Shown here piece by piece: positions 11,226 through 23,139 of a DNA stretch of 64,000 bases. This DNA comes from Athripsodes cinereus (taxonomy: Eukaryota; Arthropoda; Insecta; Trichoptera; Leptoceridae), in assembly GCA_947579605.1 (NCBI GenBank), contig OX388314.1, positions 26,546,000 through 26,609,999 on the forward strand, given 5' to 3'. Numbering within the stretch: the stretch's first letter is position 1; each line of letters opens with the position of its first letter. The position numbers and the translations under genes are program-made. The notes below the pieces were generated by a model. It saw only the letters and a program-made list of their open reading frames with translations. It had not been told where the DNA came from and did not search any database.

Positions 11226-11955
11226 TGGATGTTTATTACATGCAATTAACCCTCTGTCTACCCCTCTTATGGAACATGCCGTGATGGTATAGTACGGCAG
11301 TAATATGATTGTCAATTAGATGTTTGTTTCCTGATTGAGGTCGAGTATAACCAATTAGTAGAGAATGTTATTCTACATTTTCTTTTATATACTTGAGGCT
11401 TTTCTCACATTGAATTGAGAAACTACATTTCATTATTTATAAATGAATTGAAATGAAATGAAGTGCCACATAGTTAGTAATGTTGATTCAATAAACGAAA
11501 TTCAATTCACTTACTGAAATTTTATCACTTAAAGTTTTTCTCTAGCTCTTTTGTTCAAGACGATATTCTGAGTACCTATCTACCTCTGGTCTATAGATTA
11601 ACATCTATACTCACTATGAAATAGATTTAGACCTGGTTTATCATATCTAGTATAAGTATAGAGTTATTTATTTATTTATTTACATAACAAACGGCTGTAT
11701 CAGCCTTTACAAATAAAAACAAAAAAAAACAGTCAAGTGAAATGATGCATTAACAAAGAAAAACAATATATTAAAAAACAACATACTACCAATTAATTTC
11801 AAATAGGTCAGTACTTATCAAGCAATTTTTTTTCTTAGATAAAGAATAAAAATAATTGCTTGTGGCTAGTCTGCTGGCTTCTCCATTTCTAGGATATGGA
11901 TAGTACTAGTAGTACAAAAATAATGAAACAGCATAAACATTAACCTATAAGATGT
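11226..11955. other. Intergenic; TTTA-repeat LINE tail near 11650
   Basis: 11650-11720 contains a TTTATTTATTTA run next to AACGGCTGTATCAGCCTTTAC, resembling 23845-23905 and probably the 3' end of an inverted LINE. No gene is seen. Confidence 0.45.
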
Positions 11956-11959
11956 AGAC

Positions 11960-12135
11960 TGCTATCGCAGTGGGGGTTTTGGCCGGCCAGTCCTTCAGAC
12001 TGCCCATCATGGCACCCAGGCACCTCTTGTGTGGACAAATTTGTTAGTGTAGAAATTTTATCGGATAAATGGAAGTCCCCAGACTTCTGAGCTATCCGGG
12101 TGGACGGTGGGTCTCCTTCAATGCTATCGCAGTAC
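11960..12135 (+). repeat. Dispersed repeat family B
   Basis: It contains GGCCGGCCAGTCCTTCAGAC, GTGTGGACAAATTTGTTAG, GATAAATGGAAGTCCCCAG and GGTGGACGGTGGGTCTCC. The same order occurs at 16.4, 26.2, 46.4 and 63.5 kb. Non-coding, SINE-sized; class unknown. Confidence 0.75.
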
Positions 12136-12139
12136 TAAT

Positions 12140-12920
12140 TTTCTCAAAAAACATGATCCAAGATGAATCATAATTAAGGTATTATAATGCTGTTTCAAGA
12201 CATATCGTTGAGATGCTAATAGTCTCTCTCCTATTTATACATAAGTATTACACATCCTTTATACCTGACAAAGCCATAAAAAGATCACCAATTATTTTAT
12301 GAATTTTTGATACATTAAGGTCATCAACATTAAGAAAAAAACTATCCTTCAAACCATGCAACACCATTGTATTAGGTCGCATTATCAATTTTCCCCTTGA
12401 TTTTTTAGTCTATTATACAATATAGGTCGATGGATTTAAGAAGCTGGTATGTTTTTTAACACCCGTCAGATGTAAGTGTAGTAGGTAGGTACAAAAAGGG
12501 ATGAACTCTGTGACTATTTAGTATGTGACTACTTTGTTTTTATTGAACCTTTTATTATGGATTTAGTGGGACGTAAAAAAAGAAGAAGAAAAGAGTTGGT
12601 TAAATGTCACATTGATGTCGGCAGACACATCCGGCTGAAGAGGATATTGTGACAGATTTAAGAGCCGACATCGATTCCTTTTAGGTTTTCCTTTTTCCTC
12701 TATTCTACATACCATTCTATTCTATTTTATTCTACTCGAATGATGGTGATGGAAGCCGCTAAGAGGTATACAATTCACAGATATTGGTTTCATGCCCATA
12801 CGATTTAGACAAACTAATATCATCTTACGCTCACAACTAAAGCAGCTAATGTCAAAAAAAAATATTATTTTTTGTTAAAAATGTAAAAATAAAAACTATA
12901 ATAATTAACTTAAATATAAC
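12140..12920. other. Intergenic AT-rich sequence
   Basis: No recognisable gene; short A/T runs and a TTCTATTCTA stretch near 12710. Confidence 0.4.
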
Positions 12921-12924
12921 TAAA

Positions 12925-13025
12925 ACAATTGGCACGAAGAGGACAGTTTGCATGTTTCTTACATGCAGCTGATCTGCTGGCTACCCCACTTGTGGGATAT
13001 GCCGTGATGGTATAGTATAGTTAAC
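12925..13025 (+). repeat. Family-A 3' end
   Basis: GGCACGAAGAGGACAGTTTG through CCCCACTTGTGGGATATGCC and a GGTATAGTATAG tail. It is nearly identical to the end of the copy at 25.4 kb. Confidence 0.8.
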
Positions 13026-13069
13026 TAAAACAAGCGCATTGTTTTACTACAGATTAAACTATTGTTCTA

Positions 13070-13190
13070 CTACAGCGCAGATCACGCCACACTTGTTGGA
13101 GTGTCCGTTGTGCCCTGTCGCATGCACTATGGAGTATTTTTGACCCATCTCCACCTGCTGTGCGTTTCGCTTAGTAGGAGATCAGTTTAA
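13070..13190 (+). pseudogene. Short Jockey/CR1-like RT C-terminal remnant
   Basis: The plus strand reads AQITPHLLECPLCPVACTM before a stop. HLLECPxCP with spaced cysteines resembles the cysteine-rich end of insect LINE reverse transcriptases. It is too short to assign to a family. Confidence 0.45.
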
Positions 13191-13309
13191 TTGGTTTTCT
13201 GGGTTACCAGGAAAATAACTTCAGTTTTGACACGAAAAATAAGAAAATAGATTAAAGAACGCGAGGAAAACGTCTGTCGACTTCCTTGGTTGTAATCAAT
13301 CGATTGACA

Positions 13310-13465
13310 CCAATTCATCCTTTTTTTTCATATCAATCCTTTCATAGCGGGTGATTGCACTCATCGCTGTAAAGCAACTTTGTCCAGCCAGCCCTACTTA
13401 ATATGTATCGAAACCATGAGCTCTGTATGGCGAGTCGAGTACTCTAACCATTAGGCCGTAAAGGT
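13310..13465 (-). repeat. SINE family C, tRNA-like head
   Basis: The minus strand carries GGCCTAATGGTTAGAGTACT (A-box region), a degraded B-box, then CAGCGATGAGTGCAATCACC. It matches the fuller copy at 30.3-30.6 kb. Confidence 0.7.
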
Positions 13466-14122
13466 TTGTGGGAAGCCTATGAATAATGTAATTATTAGTT
13501 GTGAATTATTTATCAAGATTTCATTTACACCTACCGAAATTGGTTGCAACTAGAGAAACTATTCCAGGAGTCAAAATTTGATGTTTGAAAATTTAAGATT
13601 TTATTTCAAGAGCGCGAACCAGAAAAACTTTTTGATGTATGATCATTTCTATATTTTTTTTTGTATTCACTTACATATAAGTCAAAATTAGATGAAATCA
13701 AAATACAAAAAAAAAACACTAACTTAAAATATAATTTTATTTTACTGTGGGGTAGCTAAATATACGTAAAAACATGTTTATCTTCCTTTTAATGTCAATA
13801 AAAATTGAATACATTCAGAATTTGTGACACATCCAATCACTGAACCGACGAAGATGCTAAATATCCTAGGTATACGTAAAAATCTGAATGGTGTTATTTT
13901 TTATTTATTGAGTTTGATAGCTTTAGTTGTGAGCGTGCACAGTACCTATATGTGAGTGTGTGTGTATGTATTATACAATAATATTGAAATGTGGTAACAT
14001 TCCGCTTGGTTTTATGTCTGAGAGGGTGAATAATATTTCCTATTCAATATGCTTTTCCTATTTATTTATCTTATTGTATTCATACACTTACAACTGAGAG
14101 TAAAAGGAAAAAATACAATCTA
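13466..14122. other. Intergenic AT-rich sequence
   Basis: Nothing recognised apart from A- and T-runs. Confidence 0.4.
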
Positions 14123-14460
14123 TTAATCACCATCATCACGCTGCTTCCCTTCCGGGGTAGACACAAAGGATCGATCGCTACTTACTCCTATCCTTGTATT
14201 GTATAAGCTTTTCACTTTTGTCACTATCATATAATTCCTCATGCATGCTCTCCTATTCAATGTGCTCAACACGTGCCCGTCCTGGAGGATTTGATTTATG
14301 TGATCTAGCAATTTTAATCCTCGGATGACCACGTTTCCGATTACCACCCCTCTAATCCATGTATATTTTTCTTTGTCCTCGTTCATTCTTTTCACATGCA
14401 CAAACCGTCGTAGTTTGTTTACTTTAATTTTTGCTGTTAGCCCAGCTTTCATTCCACCAC
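14123..14460 (-). pseudogene. RTE-like LINE fragment, family W
   Basis: A 109-residue minus-strand frame includes VNKLRRFVHVKRMNEDK, LDHINQILQDGHVLSTLNRR and ACMRNYM. These align in order with the family-W copy at 43.8 kb (WFGHVERM, LEHVDQILKDGRVLSKRNRR, CMRNWM). The GRPRTTW segment is diverged. It is a 5'-truncated C-terminal fragment; SINE family G starts at its upstream edge. Confidence 0.7.
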
Positions 14461-14465
14461 CTTGA

Positions 14466-14612
14466 GTTCGTCAGTAGCCTGGAGGTCTCAGCCTCTTTCG
14501 ATTTATATTCTAGGTGTCGGCAAGCTCCCCTTTCACGACATAAGCTCCGTTTTTAGCTTACTGTTAAAGTTGTAATACGTTGTATTTGGGTTTATAACAA
14601 AAATCTAGATAC
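14466..14612 (+). repeat. SINE family G
   Basis: Starts TTCGTCAGTAGCCTGGAGG; contains CTCCCCTTTCACGACATAAG and TTTGGGTTTATAACAAAAA. The B-box region is partly deleted. Confidence 0.7.
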
Positions 14613-14704
14613 ATTTCAAAAATAATATCTTCACAAAATCCGGTGATGTAATACATTACAAAAGTTTAGACAAATAATACATTACATAAATTTAGGTATT
14701 TCAC

Positions 14705-14815
14705 CCTCATCACCAAATCGAAGACGTAAATGTCTTATTTGTGGTGTTTTATGAATAAGAATCTGTTTTTTACAGGACGCTCGAAAACTTGCAGAAAAGA
14801 GTTGGAATTCTATTC
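14705..14815 (-). repeat. Diverged family-A head
   Basis: The minus strand reads AAAGAATAGAATTCCAACTC, then TTTTCGAGCGTCCTGTAAAA, like the first half of family A. Confidence 0.55.
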
Positions 14816-15443
14816 TTTCCTGTAAACTTTACGATTTTTTTAAAATTATAGTTTTGTTTTTCATTTATATATTCAGTGGCGTACAAAATAACTTTTATTA
14901 TTTAATAATATTCCAAGGCCATCTTATCGTACATAATAATAATAGGTATATAATTATTTCTAGTGAAGATAATATTAGAAAAAATACAACAGCAGAGGAC
15001 ATTCATGTCTTAATATAAATAATAAATTCTGTGTTAAAGCTAAAAGAAGGTTTCATACTGTAAAATGTTAAGTGTAGAAGTATGTTTGTTTGTAACTAAG
15101 CCACTGGTTATTTTACGATCGCGTCAAAAGAGCTGGTGAAAAGGGCAGCATTCATTTTTGATGTTGATCTGCATTCAAAAGAGGGCACGTCACAGAACTC
15201 GCAACTGTCATGAAAGTGTATAGTCTTGTATCCGCTGGGTTATCTTAGTTTTTTGATGAAAGGAGTGTTTCAATGAGGCGAAGAAGAGAATCTGGAACGA
15301 AGAGTTTAGCTTTTATGTATTTTCACTTTATGAATCGGCTATTCAAAAAGGTGAACTAGTAATTAACAACAATTAACAGCCAGCGAATTTACAGTTCTGT
15401 AATGAACATGCAGCTTTCCCTTTCAATAAAAAGATAACACATT
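14816..15443. other. Intergenic
   Basis: AT-rich, no gene or repeat recognised. Confidence 0.4.
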
Positions 15444-15594
15444 CAGGACGGGTGGCATGCCTCATAAATTAACTGTAGGCCTTAATTGTCTTATACATTA
15501 AAATGTTCATCGAATATCTTCCTTTTACAGAACATTAAAAATTACAGGAAAGAGTGGTGGCAAACCCTATTCTTTACCGGGAACTCCACGGCGT
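15444..15594 (-). repeat. Family-A copy, 5' two-thirds
   Basis: The minus strand begins CGCCGTGGAGTTCCCGGTAA, continues AGAATAGGGTTTGCCACCAC, and ends GGCATGCCACCCGTCCTG. Confidence 0.65.
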
Positions 15595-16300
15595 ATGTAT
15601 GTATTTTGTAATTCTATTTTCAAAAAATCTGTTGACAAAAAATCTAATTATGAAAAAAAAATATTTTTGTCTTTGGGCTGTTGTAAATTTTACTTTATTT
15701 TGTTTTTGCTTTTTTATTTTTTAGTTTTGTGTTTCGTTTATATAGGTTTGATATGTATATCTTGTTGAAACAAAAGGATTATCCTAAAACAGGTCTATCT
15801 AGTTGGATAATCCCATTACTTACTTGCATCTATTGTATGATTGTATTTGTTGAATAAATTAATATATTTATTGAAACCAACATTCCTATTTGTGTCCTGA
15901 ATATGAATAAAATCTTCTTATTTTTCTTATGGGTTATACCATACCCGTCATATTCGTATCTCAAAGCCATGAATAAAATAAAATATATTGTAATAGAGTA
16001 ACGCCAGGTACTAGAGTTAAAATTGATAATACGTACGATTAGCAAGGCTGTATGAAATTTGTTAGCGCATTAACTAGAGATGTAATCATACCGACATTAT
16101 TATATTATGTGCCTACATACTATCTCGTATAAAAATTATGGGAAACAGGAAGATAAAAAAACATTAAGGCCTTAAGGCTCTATAAAACACACAATACATT
16201 TTTTTATGAAGGCATACTTAATATTTCACCAATCTGGATTATTATAAGAACTATAACTAAGGCCTTACGCCGTATCCCAAGTGGAGTATTGGAGAGAAAT
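15595..16300. other. Intergenic AT-rich sequence
   Basis: No gene or repeat recognised. Confidence 0.4.
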
Positions 16301-16309
16301 CACTGTCCA

Positions 16310-16480
16310 CATGGACACCGCAAAAATCTGGGTACTAATCCAATAATCCGAAGTCTTAAACTAATAAATTACTCGTAGCGGATGTGCCATAGTGGGTAGC
16401 TTGAAGGATTTGATGGCCAAAAACCCCCGTTTGTGGACTACACTCCTTGGATGTCCCCCTAGCCGAGGGAAGCAAACACA
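16310..16480 (-). repeat. Dispersed repeat family B
   Basis: The minus strand has TTCCCTCGGCTAGGGGGACA, AGGAGTGTAGTCCACAAACG, and a diverged GGTGTCCATGTGGACAGTG end. It lies downstream, in the same orientation, of the LINE fragment that follows here. Confidence 0.65.
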
Positions 16481-16573
16481 GCAACAACGCAAAATAAAAA
16501 TAAATAAATAAACGAAAACATTTTCTTGACCTAGTTAACAATTTAAAAAATACATGTGATATTTACAAAATAA

Positions 16574-16830
16574 TTATGGGGCAAAAGCTATGTTGTGGTG
16601 TCCAGAAATATCTTCTAGGTATTCGGACCAGCGAACCGGAATCGTTGCAGAGTCACTTTCCTCTCCACGGGACATCCCACCCCGACTTGAAACTCTTGAG
16701 TCGAGGGTGTTGGCAGAGAAGACGGAAAGCCATTTAGAGCTATCCCTCCATACTTCTTTTGCTTCTTCCACATTCATACATGTTTGCTGACAGCATAATT
16801 TGATCCATTTGGTCAAGTCAAGTAGTTTTG
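16574..16830 (-). pseudogene. RTE-like LINE C-terminal fragment
   Basis: An 80-residue minus-strand frame holds TCMNVEEAKEVWRDSSKWLS, the NVEEAK-plus-W ending of the family-W reverse transcriptases. A tail rich in S, R and E follows. Only the last part of the protein is present. Confidence 0.55.
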
Positions 16831-17944
16831 GGATATTCGCGCTTTTTCACACACGCGTCAATTGGGAATATCGCGGGAAGAGGTAGACGCAATTATCATA
16901 TAAATAGTTTTTTTACATTAAACCTTTTTCCACCCCTTCCCTTCTCTTTCCAGTCCCCTCTGTAACCATTTTTATAAATCAAATTAAATATTGAAGTTCG
17001 TTCGTGTGTTTGTGCTAAATAGAAATATGATAATACGCTTTACTTTCATATGGCTTACTTAAAATGTAAATCTTGTTGCCTGCATCGTCGGGTTTGTATG
17101 TAAAATCCGTGTGGGGTGCATCGCATCATCTAAAGTCTTGGCTCTAGCGCTGACAAGTAGTTCACCGCCTTTGACCTTGTCTCATGGATGCCCTGCTGGT
17201 CCCCGCTGAATTTTTTAAAATGGCAGTCTTGCACTTTGTATTTCACCGTTTTTAATGAAATTTATACGTGATTACATATTTTGGGAAGGTTTAGGCTAAA
17301 AGCATTATTTTATATATTTTTTTTTATTGTTAATTTATTTTTTCATTTGTGTTGAACTCATATTGGTTTATTTTATTTATTGATGTGATTTGTTTTGTTT
17401 AAACTGAATTGTATATATTTGTAGACTTTGAAGTATTGTGAATGGCAAATGCCTATATTCTCCATAAAAAAAAGTTTTCCGGACCTACTTAGATTATTCG
17501 TATTTGTTCATTTGACTATTTTACCTTTATTTTCTGAACGAAGACGAGTAAAAATATACTAGTATACAATATTTCGGTAATTAATTTCTTTTAACAATAG
17601 TAGTAGGTAGGTAATTATTTTGTCTTGTTTGTAATATTATGACAATGACTGTATGTATGTATATTGTTTTTTTGTTTTAATATATTATATTTTTATTATT
17701 TTGCAGACATTATTTTTTATAATGCCTCATATTCGTTGACATTAACTGTCCTTATATTTTATAAAAAAAAAGATTATTACTTTTGCTAATTCATATACCC
17801 GGTGTTTTCCGGAAATTGTCTGTCATTCTTTATCAACAATTAAGCGCATATGTTGAGGTATCTATGTATTTGAACACAAGTTTATTTATATCAAAATTTA
17901 TATATCATAGCGTTAATTTCTATTCTTAATCATTCTCAGTATGT
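16831..17944. other. Intergenic, one GC-richer patch
   Basis: 17080-17215 is less AT-rich (GCTCTAGCGCTGACAAGTAG) and may be an unrecognised LINE 3' region. No frame supports a gene. Confidence 0.4.
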
Positions 17945-18060
17945 GGTGCGCCCGTTTCTGGAATAATCTTCCTTCTTCTCATAGATGATCTCAATCTTTT
18001 AATGGATTGAAAAACGCCGTCAAGAAGTATTTATTATCTTCTAACTCAGCATTCGTCCCC
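17945..18060 (+). pseudogene. Jockey/CR1-like RT C-terminal fragment
   Basis: The plus strand reads RFWNNLPSSHR, a stop, then SQSFNGLKNAVKKYLLSSN. This is the LWNSLP..F...K..L ending of Jockey/CR1-clade reverse transcriptases, here with an in-frame stop. Confidence 0.65.
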
Positions 18061-19315
18061 TAACCTCTTGGAGGTTATTATCATTCGTCCCTGTGGAGTA
18101 TTAGATTTTTTTTATTTTTTTTTATTTATTTATTTTCTCGAAGGGAACAAACAGTCAACACAACAAGTATTACAACAATTAAAATTAAATGAAATATGGA
18201 CCACAAGAGTCCCCCTATATTACCACAGTTTAAAAAATTCAAAGCAACTAAGACAAACACATAAAAACAACAACAAAAACAAAGAAATATAATAATAAGA
18301 TAGGATAAGACAAGATAAGAGAAAAGTTAAACATAATGATCAATCATATTATAATACAATTAATAAAATCAATAAATAAATAATAAATAATAGATGTGTG
18401 GATTGTAGATTTTTTTCTCATTTTGATTTACGTAGATATTATTTTTCTAATTGTTAGTGTTTTTTAATATTATTAACTGTGTTTAGTGTTAATATGACGT
18501 GGTTAGATGGAAGAAATCACTATAAAGTGATAATCTCGCCACTGCATATCATCACATTTTTTCTTATGTAAACTGATTTGTTAATTTTATTATGTGAATG
18601 ATGATGTGCAAGAAGAATAAAATAAATTAATAAATTTATAATCTGAATCAGTTTGTGGGTGATTCTGTGACACGCATTTTGAAGCCAAAGTTTGATGTCA
18701 AATTTTGATGATATTAAGTAAATTTCTACGTTTTCATGGTCCTTGTCTACAGACATAAAAACATCGCAAATTTCAATCAAAACTCGAATTAGAAAAACAC
18801 ACAAATAAACAAACAAAATTATTCGATAAGGCTTCATAATCAAAATAATAATTATATTTCATTCCATTTCTGTATTGAATTTTTTATACATATCTGTAAA
18901 TAAGTGAATTGCTTTATTTTGAAAAATACATGTGTTTACTTTTCACTTTATTATTTATATTATTCCTACTTATGTATATTTATTATTTCTCTGTAAATAA
19001 CGTCCGAAAAGCCAGCGGAATTATAACACTTTATGAGACTTAATTTTTTTTATTTTTTTCGGCTATTCACCGGTTATCGAGTGACTTGAGCCCTTTGGGA
19101 ACAAGGTAATCGATACCAATAATACACCATATTATTAGTGCACCAAGCATCATAATACAGTATATTATGATATATTATAAGCATAATCCAATATACTAAA
19201 ATATAATTTACTTGAAATAAAATATAGTTTTAATTTTAAAGGAGTGTAATTAAAAAGGGTACATTAAACAAAAATGACAATATTTTCCCATCTATATAAA
19301 AAACTCTGTCTACTA
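18061..19315. other. Intergenic, LINE-tail-like A/T-rich sequence
   Basis: 18105-18300 has a TTTATTTATTTATTTTC stretch followed by A/C-rich sequence, like an inverted LINE 3' tail. The remainder shows no gene. Confidence 0.4.
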
Positions 19316-19319
19316 TTCC

Positions 19320-19530
19320 ATCACAACCTATGCCACAAGTGGAGAAGCCAGCAGACCAGCCACAAACAATAAACATGCAAGCCTACTTTTACATATATAC
19401 CAACGAAAAAATAGACATTGAGAATGGGTGGTAAGAAAGTATAATTACTTGCATGTTTGTTGAGCGCATTTGGTCCTCTGGTCGCCCCACTCGTGGGAAA
19501 TGCCGTGATGGTATGAATGTATGAATGAAT
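19320..19530. repeat. Inverted pair of family-A tails
   Basis: 19320-19385 (minus) and 19445-19530 (plus) both end in the family-A tail; the right copy has CCCCACTCGTGGGAAATGCC then a GAATGTATGAATGAATGAA microsatellite. Confidence 0.6.
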
Positions 19531-19564
19531 GAACATGTCGTTTTACGTTAAGTATACAGCTTAA

Positions 19565-20287
19565 AGGGCCCCTTTAGCAAAAACGATAAAACATTCAATT
19601 GTCAACAAGTTTGGTACACAAACTCACAAAACTTGTTGACCCTACGAACATTTTGATTTGATAAAATATGAAAACAAATATTTATTACCAATATCAAACT
19701 TTAACTTTAAGCAAAAACTCGATTTTAGCTTCATAGTATTCGTTTATAAAAAAGCATATTTCTAAAAATCGAATTCGGAGGTGTGTTTGGTACATAAATG
19801 CACGAGAATCCTACAAATAATCATATATTTATTTAAATATTGAGAATATTTAGATAGTTATTACTATTATAGAACAAAAAAAAACAATTTTTTTGTTTTT
19901 TTCATGGATATTGACCGACTTAAAATTTTTTTTTTTTTTGATAAAATTTCTCATATTTTGAAACCAAAAATCACCACATGAACTCAATTTTTTGTATACT
20001 AAAAAAAGTTTGCTTAAATCTATAGTATTTATTTGCTTGATAGGATGAATAAAATATATATATATTTTACAAATAATTTGTATTTTGATATAACAAAGAG
20101 TACCTAAATAGATCTCGTCAGTCTGCGATTTATTTATTTTTTAGTAAAAAACTAATATTGGTAATAAATATTTGATTTTTTATTTTATCAAATCAATATT
20201 ATGTTTGCAAGGGTCAACAAGTTTTGGCAGTTTTTCTATCAAATTTGTTGAAAATAGAATATTTCACCGTTTTTGCTAAACGGGGCC
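19565..20287. mobile_element. Non-autonomous DNA transposon with about 140-bp TIRs and TTAA flanks
   Basis: The left end TTAAAGGGCCCCTTTAGCAA and the inverse of the right end (CTTAAGGGCCCCGTTTAGC) match and continue as imperfect inverted arms of about 140 bp, including AACTTGTTGACCCT and ATTTATTACCAATAT. TTAA lies at both junctions (19561-19564 and 20288-20291), with one extra A on the left. No transposase is present. TTAA is the piggyBac target, but the termini start GGG rather than CCC, so the superfamily stays open. Confidence 0.7.
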
Positions 20288-20740
20288 CTTAAGTAGGTAT
20301 GTATCTAATTTTATTATACCCACACACAGAGTTATTTATAAAAAAAAGCGTTGGAGGATATACATTGTGTCCCTTATTGTTACATCTATATACAAACATG
20401 CGTACAAAAACATTACATACATACATATTATGTTATATTATCATCATCACCTTAATAAATTCCATACTACATATAATATTAACTCAAATCCTTGCGTAAC
20501 GGTTTGCGTATCATAATATTATTTTTGTACAAAGCTATCAACCCCAAAACTGAGTGGTTTAAAAATACTTTAAAATGCACAAAAATAAGTATAAAATATT
20601 CAAATAAAATTTATTCGATCCGAAAATATTTTATTTGTACATTTTATGAGAACTCAGATATAATTCAAAGGTTGTTCAACGTCATCTATGGTATCGCAGA
20701 CATCAAGATTTAAGCATATTGGATATTCAAAAAAAAAAAA

Positions 20741-20972
20741 TTGAAAAAAAAAACGCAGTATGTTGTTAACTTCCAAATGACTTTTATTAACTTCGCTTAC
20801 TTGTATTGGAGACTTTCGACTTCATCATCAGGCGATTAGAAAAAGTTTTTTCAAGTCCTTTTTTCTAATCGCCTGATGATGGAGTCGTGAGTTTCCGAAT
20901 ACTATTGAGCGAAGTTAATAAAGTCATTTGGAAGTTAACTACATGATTATGTACTTACTGCGTTTTTTTCAA
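20741..20972. mobile_element. Penelope-like element terminal inverted repeat
   Basis: Arms of about 105-112 bp (20741-20844 and 20861-20972) face each other across about 16 bp. Both carry the core CGCCTGATGATG in inverted sense, followed on one arm by AAGTCGAAAGTCTCC, a degenerate hammerhead-like core. The outer flank CTTCCAACAAG recurs at 34.4 kb, where a shorter version of the same structure lies. PLEs are known to carry inverted or partly inverted end repeats. Confidence 0.6.
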
Positions 20973-21337
20973 TTTATCTTGAAATGGACTTCCAACAAGT
21001 AGCTTCGGTCGTATAACGAAATAACCAAGTATAACGAAATATCAATGAAATCTTTGTATCACATAAATATTATTTTAATGACTGTATTTTATTAGGAACA
21101 ACTTTAGGAAAGTAAATTTTAATAAATTTAAGATTAATTATAAAACACCTTCCTCTATGTACGAGTATATTGCTAGACTCAGATGCCTTTCTGGTAGACA
21201 CCCTATCATCAGTGAGTTTTTTTTAATTAAAAACTAAATAATGTAATCTTCTAGAAGTTTCGTATAATATTTTATTTGACAACTTTTTATTCGTTCCTTA
21301 AAGCTCTTCATGATACTTTTTATTTTTGTTTCTCCAG

Positions 21338-21440
21338 ATTAGTTGGAAGAAATTGCGCCTTTGCGATAAACTTGCTCTCTGTGTATTGATCAAATTGAAT
21401 CAATTTGTGTTTTTATTATAATTGTTATTGTATAAAAAAA
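21338..21440 (+). repeat. LINE 3'-end repeat, family L
   Basis: TTAGTTGGAAGAAATTGCGC, then TTTGCGATAAACTTGCTCTC. Family L is a common insect LINE 3' terminus, also at 23.9, 41.6 and 46.6 kb. Confidence 0.65.
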
Positions 21441-21477
21441 ATAACAAGAGTTTTACAATATCATTGCAGCGATTAGG

Positions 21478-21575
21478 TATGCCAATCATGGAGAGGATGG
21501 CATTTATGTTTATCACATGCTATTAGTTTCCCGGCTATTCCTTGTGGGAGACTCTGTGATGGTGTAATTAAGTAG
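21478..21575 (+). repeat. Diverged family-A 3' end
   Basis: GGAGAGGATGGCATTTATG through TTGTGGGAGACTCTGTGATG; a diverged tail of family A. Confidence 0.55.
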
Positions 21576-21732
21576 ATTTGGTATCGATACGATAAGGTAA
21601 AAACGTTGCCAAACATTAAGTAAAAAAATATCTCAACAATATGACGTGAAAAACAAAATGGCGTGATAATAAAATGAAAAACTGTTGTATTTCTATCACA
21701 ATCATTATAAAAAAGGTATTTCAAAATAATCA

Positions 21733-21885
21733 TCAGGAGCCTGGAGATACAGTCTAGGCCTCGTACACAAAAGGCGCCCTATTCAATCCCAGGCGCAGGA
21801 AAACTCCCCTTTCATGACAAAAGCTTTTAGTTTAGGTACTGCAAAAGGCGCAACGATTATATTTGGGTTGATAACTAAAAACAAC
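21733..21885 (+). repeat. SINE family G
   Basis: GGAGCCTGGAGATACAGTC, ATTCAATCCCAGGCGCAGG and CTCCCCTTTCATGACAAAAG follow the family-G layout. Confidence 0.65.
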
Positions 21886-22560
21886 ATCAACATCTTTTTT
21901 TAAAATGTCAACAAATTTGATGGACATATTATAATGATATGAGTTTGGGATACTATGGGTATTGTGTACTTGTGGAGCGTATGGTTCATACAATATTATA
22001 TAACTCATACATATAGTACGAGCCTAGTTGTGTGAATGTGAGGAAGTATCAGGGTACCATAATATTGTTGTGGTGTGGTGGCTGTATAATAATATCTCGC
22101 CAATTGCTTGTTGTATATAGCCGTTGGAGAATGCGAAAACATTTGTCAGAAAGCGCTTCGACCCGACACCACGTTAACACATTACTACACTATGTACATA
22201 TTGTAAAAGTTATTATTACTTACACCTAGTTAGTTAGGAAGGGTAGAAATATATCCTTATAAACATTATGCTACCCTAATACATACACCCTTTAAACTAA
22301 CCGAAAAATATTATGTTAAGAAAGCAGAGAGTGTATTGCATTTTCTCTTGATGCAATTTGTTTGATAAGTTAATACTATACTCGTACTAATTTTTTTTTC
22401 ATGTAGCTCTGTGTTTTCTTATGAACCCTTTACAATATTGTGAACTATTATATTAATAGTTATAGACGTATTTATCTTGTGTGATTTTATTGTTATCGAA
22501 CAAATTTCTTTTAATATTTTAATTGTTGAAGGGTGTTTGTGTTCACACTGTGAAAATTCA
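21886..22560. other. Intergenic AT-rich sequence
   Basis: No gene or repeat recognised. Confidence 0.4.
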
Positions 22561-22768
22561 TATTCAATATTTATGAAACAATCAAAACACTGTTATAATT
22601 TTCACCACATTTATTCAAACTCTAACGTTTTCGCCCTCTGGGCCCTTTCAATGGGCTTTCTCAAGAGTACTCTTGAGAATGCCCATTGAAGTGGGCGAAA
22701 ACGTTAGAGTTTGAATAAATGTGGTGAAAATTATAACAGTGTTTTGATTGTTTCATAAATATTCAATA
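22561..22768. mobile_element. Penelope-like 208-bp palindrome
   Basis: The 76-bp arms 22561-22636 and 22693-22768 are inverse copies with one visible mismatch. The centre is itself palindromic (CTCAAGAGTACTCTTGAG, flanked by TCAATGGGC and GCCCATTGA). Each arm carries GGGCGAAAACGTTAGAGT, a GAAA plus palindromic ACGT as in the hammerhead motifs below. It reads as two PLE ends joined head to head. Confidence 0.7.
22669..22710 (+). ncRNA. Degenerate hammerhead-like motif (right arm)
   Basis: Helix I strands ACTC (22669-22672) and GAGT (22707-22710). Helix II GCCCA / TGGGC (22681-22685 with 22692-22696). GAAA 22697-22700, palindromic ACGT, then TA. The expected CTGATGA is replaced by TTGAGAA, altering an essential G, so activity is doubtful. 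The left arm has a similar inverse version. Confidence 0.45.
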
Positions 22769-23139
22769 TTTTAGTTTGTCATGTAGTTTGTAACCTTCTT
22801 TCATTGCTTTCATCTTTCTTATCAACCACTTTTGTCTTCTATTGAAAGCCTAATCCATTTCTTCCCGCACTGTCTTATTCTTTATCGACTGCATTCAGTT
22901 GATAACGTCATATTATCATAATATTGTAAGGTTGTCCCTTCATTGTAATGGTGATATTACCATATATTTCAATTCAAGAAATTTTATTTACATTTAAGTA
23001 AAATCATATCTTACAAAATAACGACCGGTGCGTCGCTGATATAACTGTAAACTTTGTATTATTGTAAACAATGTACAGTGAAGAATAAAATAAATAAATA
23101 AAAAAATAGCTCTCTAGCCTGTAAGGCATTCAATTCTTC

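Noticed and set aside
20861..20900. Complete hammerhead ribozyme in the 20.8-kb PLE repeat
   Set aside because: CTGATGA is present, but helix II is at most one or two pairs and helix III and the cleavage site could not be built; listed only as a degenerate core.
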